DNA of 64,000 nt from positions 8,377,525 through 8,441,524 of the forward strand of contig JAJEKV010000017.1 of the NCBI GenBank assembly GCA_021234155.1, read 5' to 3'. Each line of letters opens with the position of its first letter. The first letter of the stretch is position 1. Positions 59,819 to 64,000 of the stretch are shown here, in pieces. This stretch comes from Isoetes taiwanensis. Its lineage: Eukaryota; Streptophyta; Lycopodiopsida; Isoetales; Isoetaceae. The position numbers and the translations under genes were made by a program. The notes under the pieces were generated by a model that was not told the origin of the DNA, ran no database searches, and worked only from the letters and a program-made list of their open reading frames with translations.

Positions 59819-60000
59819 TGTGATGTGAATTTTATTGTGGTTGTATGCTCTAAGTTATATTAAATAATTAAGGAGATGACGTGGCCTAAGGGGTGATGTG
59901 TCAATGAAGTAATTAAAGGAAGTTAGAATTAGGGAAGAAAAATAAAGCGTGAGAAAGAGGAAGGAAGAGAGAGATCTCGGAATTAAAAGAGAGAGAGATG

Positions 60001-61754
60001 AGAAGTGTTTCGAGGAAGCGATTTAGAGGTAATCTGATGTTTTTTTTAAGAAAGGGTAATCCATTTGATACCAGATATAGAAGAACAGGAGTAGTTATTA
60101 GCTGTGGCATCAGAAAAACAATAGCAAGGCTTGCAGATCTTGATTCGTTATTCCTGCTTTAAACTATGAACTGATGGGTTCTTATGTGGACCCAAAGGCC
60201 GAAATCCCTATCTAATCCATCACCAGGTCTGGGAGATCCCTCTGGGATTGTCTCACGGTGCAAGCAACCAGCCGGCCCCTGCTTGCGCTGAACAAAGCCA
60301 AGGGAGGGCAATAGGTTAGATCTATTAGTAATTAGGAGTACAGGGTTAGGGAAGAGCCAGATGAAGTCTTCTTATTAACAGAACCAACAATTGCATTCAT
60401 CCGGCAAGATGGGTCCTTCTCTGGAATCGTTTTCTCTTGGCTTTGCCTGGATTTGTCTGCTTCTGCATGAATAAATCGAAAGGATCTGAATCTAGTCTAC
60501 TTAAAATATCCACACAAAGAATCAAAACAGATAATAAATTGGTTGGCTGCTCCCTGATCCGGAATCCTCCCACAGAGTCGAGCGCCGCTGTAATGCCGTT
60601 AGGGTTTGCTGGAATTAGAAGATAATTTTTATATTATTTCATTCCAATATTAAGTTTAAAAGAAAAAATAAAAGATAGTTTTGTTTAGTGGTTAAGGGCT
60701 TGGTCTCTTGGATTGATGGCAAGGGTTCAAGCCTACACAAAGCTGAAAGTTTTTGAGATCGTTTATTCGGGGTATTTATCTTTTTTTTCAAAGTCTTTTG
60801 ATATTTACTTATAGTTTATGGATAATAATTAGTTAGGGTGTCCTTGAGTTGCTTATAGATACACCTTACAAATGTTAGAACGGCAATACATAGAACAAGT
60901 AAAATGTCAAATTTGGTAGCTAAATGGAATTGAACTTTCATAATGTTGCTAGCCTAGTTGCACCTTGGTCTGCCCACAACTCTCCGGGGAGAATAAGCAA
61001 AAACCAAGGCCACGAGTGTTAAGCACTCAGCACTAGTGAGTGGGCACTGATGAAGCTCCTTAGTGCGGACTCGACGCTGGTCACCTCGAGTTGCTTCTAG
61101 GTGAAGGTTATTTCCCTGAGGAGACCCGTAGCTTAGGGGGACCGCAACATATTATTTGGGGTTTAAGAACGATGTATAGGTTCTGCACCCGTGAGATCTT
61201 AGGCTTGTGTGAGTATTTTAGTAATAGCAAGTGTCGGGCGAAGAACCGTCACATGCCCTGCATTGTAAAAATTTAAACAAAGAACTCTGAACTCACAGGA
61301 GATAAGCACTGACACACTCATTGTCAATTCTAAAGTCCACATCATCTCCGGACCAAGGACCGTCATGAAATCTTAGGCATCGTTGCCATAGACGTGAAAC
61401 TTTGCTGCTTCTGATTTCTTCCACACATGAATTGCTATGCTGCAGTGTGTCAATGGATACTTGAATATGAAATTATAGGTCCATTTCCTGGAAGCAAGTC
61501 CCAATTGGCAAGTAAACGTGGATTCAAAAAAGGTGGTTTCCAGGCGATGCATCATAGGAATCTCAATTATGGTCCCTCCCTCTTCCGAGGGAGCTCTGGG
61601 ATCTGGAAGACCTGCTGTATAAATGACTCACGCAATCTCTGAATATAGCTGGATGTTTTAAAAATTCTGTGGTTTGGAGCTATGCAATCCTCTACTTTTT
61701 TAGTCCCTCTCTTCTTCCCAGGAGTTTTCTGCGAGCTCCTAGTTGGGAGCTTGC
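60001..61754. other. Intergenic; includes a tRNA-like segment
   Basis: The 3' LTR of the chromovirus probably continues some way in from the left. Apart from the tRNA-like segment at 60675-60745, no coding or RNA feature is recognised. Confidence 0.4.
60675..60745 (+). repeat. tRNA-derived (SINE head or tRNA pseudogene)
   Basis: TTTAGTGGTTAAGG (A-box-like, 60684-60697) and GGTTCAAGCC (B box, 60724-60733) have correct order and spacing for a tRNA-type polymerase III promoter. The acceptor stem does not pair well, so it is not a functional tRNA gene; a SINE head or decayed tRNA is likely. Confidence 0.45.
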
Positions 61755-62580
61755 TCACTCTCTTGGGAAGAGGGGGGGAGGGGGGGGGAGAGGGGGGGAT
61801 GCAAAATCTCCTTCAGCCTGTGCTATTTCTTCATTGAAATTATTGTGGTCCACCTGAGCATGCTCTCTAACTAGGGAAGTCTCAGCGCTCATCTCTTCAA
61901 GCATCAGACCAAACCTCTTTACAATGTTCTTTTTAATTACTGCCCTCTTCTCATCATCCAAGGTTTGCTCTGCATTGCATCTTATCTCCACATGTTGATT
62001 GATTTAGGCAGTCCGGTTTGCTGGGTTAAGAATTCCATACTCTATTTGCTCGTCGGCCATAGCTTCGGCCCTTCGCTTGACCCTCATCAAAATTCGCCTG
62101 AGGTTGTGCTACCACAAGCATTCTTCGTCGGCGCTCCACTCCAGCTTCACCTGTTCAAACTTCCTCTTCCTCCTGGGCTATTCTAGATCATTTGGTTTCC
62201 TACCACGAGGGGTTGCTGACAACTTGTAATCTTTGCTCATTCCATGCTTGGCAAGTTTGTGGATGTCCAGATCCACTTCTTGGAGTAACTGCAACTGCTC
62301 TTGTCGAATTGGCAGTACCACCGACCAACTTCCTGATCTAACCTCCAATTGGGGATTTCCATCATGTTTCCTGCATTCTCCCAAGGGCGGTTCTCCACAG
62401 CATCTTGGCAGTAATCTATCTCGATCTCTATGCTGCATTTTTGCCTCCTTGCATTCACCATTTTATAAACTAGCTTCATATGCAATTGGAGCAGAATTTC
62501 CTGGGTACAGATGTGCCCCCCCAATTGGGAATAACTATAAAGCCCGACCAGCAAGCTTCACATGAACAGATGCGAGTTCA
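61755..62580 (-). pseudogene. Unrecognised protein-coding relic
   Basis: On the - strand from right to left: KLVYKMVNARRQKC and NRPWENAGNMMEIPNWRLDQ, then EVGRWYCQFDKS in one frame. After a frame change come LQEVDLDIHKLAKHGMSKDY, ATPRGRKPNDLE, stop, PRRKRKFEQVKLEWSADEEC, RVKRRAEAMADEQIEYGIL and KNIVKRFGLMLEEMSAETSL. The composition (Trp-rich, amphipathic helices, few low-complexity stretches) looks truly coding but stops and shifts have killed it. I do not recognise the family. It lies beside the MULE end at 63690, so it may be a captured gene piece. Confidence 0.5.
61771..61800 (+). repeat. G-run tract
   Basis: Three runs of 7-9 G separated by A or AGA within 30 bases. The long runs would allow a G-quadruplex on the + strand. 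Confidence 0.9.
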
Positions 62581-63046
62581 TCCGGCATAGGCCTTACGCT
62601 TCCAACTGTCCCAAAACCGTTATGAAATTCTTTCTGGCCTACATGGAATTTAGGAGGGAAGTCCACCTCCAAATCAAGTTATTCCTCATGCGACAGATTG
62701 TTGACAGGAAAAATGAAAGCCGAATTTGCAGATTCTTCGGTTTGGAAGTTCTCATTAACGAAGGTCCCAACGCTCTGCTCCATCTGGAAAGGGATTGGGA
62801 CAGGAAAATGACAAGATCGCTTCAAGAACTTAGGTGTCGGAGCCAAACTGCATGAGAATTTCGAAAACAGAGAGGAAAGGAATTTTTTGGCACTAACGGT
62901 GTGATTCCTTCGAATGGATTCGGCTAGGAACACATGTTTCAATGGGAATCGCGTGTATATATACGGTTGATGTGGAAGGGAATAATAGGTCAGTATTTTT
63001 GTAGTTATACCCATTGTCAGGGTATTGTATATGCCCATTAATGGCA

Positions 63047-63690
63047 GTCGTCCGGAATTTAATTTGAAAGTTATCTTGTCCGTTGGAATCACCATGAAGT
63101 TAATCCGTCGGATGGAATTCTATGGAGATGATTCCTTCCAGTGGAATACAGCCAGAGCACCTGGTGATTCCTCTGGTAGGAATAGCCATTTCAATGACTG
63201 CGATTCCCCTGTCCAGCGAATGGGCAGGATGTGGTTCTCACGAGCTGGCAGGTGTCAGGGCGGCGCTGGGTTCCCATCTTTTGGGGTGATTCCATTGGAT
63301 GGAATTACAGGTTCGTGATTCCTTCACAAGGAATATTGTAATATTGTAACTGGTGATTCCGTCTGGTGGGATATTGAGAGAGTTATACTGTCCCGTGGAA
63401 TATGCCACCAGATATTCCACGCAGAGGAATATTATTGTATGTGATTCCATTCGGCGGGATCAGTGCAACGTGATTCCATCGCGTGGAATACATGGATCGT
63501 GATTTCATACGACGGGATCCTATGGATGTGATTCCGTCAGAATGTATGATTTTGGACGGCCAGAATGGGGCGTGTCAGGCACCCAGAACGGAGCCTCTGG
63601 AACGGATCCCATTCCCAGAGGGTTAGTGATTTACGAGAAGGCCGTCACCGCGAAGGAATCACCAAAACTGTTGTAAAGCTATTTTTACCC
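63047..63690 (-). mobile_element. MULE terminal region, inverted relative to 40811
   Basis: Reverse complement of the 40811-41372 end over its whole length, better preserved, ending CTATTTTTACCC at 63690. It carries at least a dozen GTGATTCC..GGAAT(A/C) units. Similar units are seen sporadically to about 62890. The matching left end of this element was not identified, so its size is unknown. Confidence 0.85.
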
Positions 63691-63880
63691 TAAACAAACT
63701 TTTGCTTGTTTATCAAATTATGGCCAAAACATTATGGCTAATAGCCATTTGAGATCCAACGGTTGAGATTCACAAAGACGGTCCTTTACAAAGACCTGTA
63801 TTCTTTGTTTAAATTGCTGGAGCGTATAACACACGTATGTGTGGTTTTCTTTCGTTTAGGTTTTAGTGCTGGAAATTCAA

Positions 63881-64000
63881 ATGGGTCCTCATCAGCAATG
63901 CGGAATATGCATCGAGTCTGTGTCCAAATACAAATGCCCAGTCTGCCGGATGGCCTATTGTTCTGTTCCCTGCTACAAAATTCACAAGCAAAATCCATGT
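63881..64000 (+). CDS. HIT-type zinc-finger protein (ZNHIT3-like), 5' part
   Basis: Forty codons open from the ATG at 63881 to the window end. Residues 7-40 form a complete zf-HIT module: C7, C10, C19, C22, C27, C31, H35 and C40, with the CPVCRMAYCS core. In known ZNHIT3/Hit1 proteins this finger is N-terminal, and the protein acts in the nucleus in assembly of box C/D snoRNPs with the R2TP/NUFIP system. The finger starting within the first ten residues suits ZNHIT3 rather than ZNHIT2 or ZNHIT6, but the diagnostic C-terminal part is outside the window. An upstream in-frame start is not evident. A MULE end lies about 190 bp upstream. Confidence 0.8.
   Translation, partial: MGPHQQCGICIESVSKYKCPVCRMAYCSVPCYKIHKQNPC

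Larger units (their letters stand above)
54940..60000 (+). mobile_element. Ty3/gypsy chromovirus, degraded
   Basis: Domains run in the order gag, zinc knuckle, protease, reverse transcriptase, RNase H, integrase, chromodomain, the order of Metaviridae chromoviruses. A polypurine tract (TCTTAAAGGGGATAAGAA at about 59801-59818) follows a TTCGACG..CGTCGAA hairpin, and TGTGATGTGAATT at 59819 probably starts the 3' LTR. The end of that LTR and the 5' LTR could not be found. In-frame stops and frame changes in every domain mean no functional polyprotein remains, although long blocks are intact. Confidence 0.9.

Noticed and set aside
40811-63690. CRISPR-like array or satellite interpretation of the GTGATTCC units
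   Set aside because: Spacing is irregular, units are degenerate, spacers are partly conserved between loci and the arrays coincide with shared element termini; the rest of the window is clearly plant nuclear DNA.

Overview
This window looks like a repeat-dense stretch of a land-plant nuclear genome. Gene density is very low. It holds a plant-specific B-box/CCT transcription factor gene with introns, pentatricopeptide-repeat (PPR) relics, a plant-type MORN-repeat exon, a Ty3/gypsy chromovirus, several LINEs, Mutator-like elements (MULEs) and a Penelope-like reverse transcriptase. This mix suggests a large-genome vascular plant, possibly a fern or gymnosperm, but the sequence alone does not settle the lineage.

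Only two genes look alive. One is a single-B-box plus CCT (CONSTANS-like/BBX) gene on the + strand at 32477-34061, with three exons, all splice junctions in phase 0 and 374 codons. The other is the first 40 codons of a HIT-type zinc-finger protein, most like ZNHIT3, starting at 63881 and running off the window. All other coding sequence is transposon-derived or decayed.

Layout. 1-9.8 kb: unrecognised DNA with a GC-rich foldback, LINE tails and a 192-bp direct duplication. 9.8-11.8 kb: an L1-like LINE (ORF1 and endonuclease) on the - strand. 11.8-20.2 kb: an array of non-autonomous LTR elements with LTRs of about 2.48 kb around an internal region of only about 377 bp, carrying an inserted hAT-like element. 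20.2-26.6 kb: foreign DNA splitting the last LTR, with a 432-bp MULE MITE (perfect 9-bp target duplication), a MORN-repeat exon and a LINE reverse transcriptase. 26.7-32.4 kb: mostly unrecognised, with two copies of a LINE/SINE 3' tail. 32.5-34.1 kb: the BBX gene. 34.3-37 kb: small hairpin elements, including a perfect 36-bp inverted repeat and a tRNA-like foldback. 37.2-39.1 kb: LINE relic and an LTR. 40.8-44.3 kb: a decayed autonomous MULE with a SWIM-finger transposase. 45.8-47.8 kb: an unassigned exon and the Penelope-like RT. 48.1-49.9 kb: a non-autonomous MULE. 50.2-53.2 kb: two PPR pseudogenes. 54.9-60 kb: the chromovirus. 61.7-63.7 kb: unrecognised coding relics and a MULE end about 190 bp upstream of the ZNHIT3-like start codon.

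The strongest system-level signal is the MULE family with ends at 40811, 48057/49892 and 63690. Its terminal regions are hundreds of bp long and are built from repeated quasi-palindromic units (GTGATTCC...GGAATCAC). The window holds a probable transposase-bearing relic as well as non-autonomous relatives.
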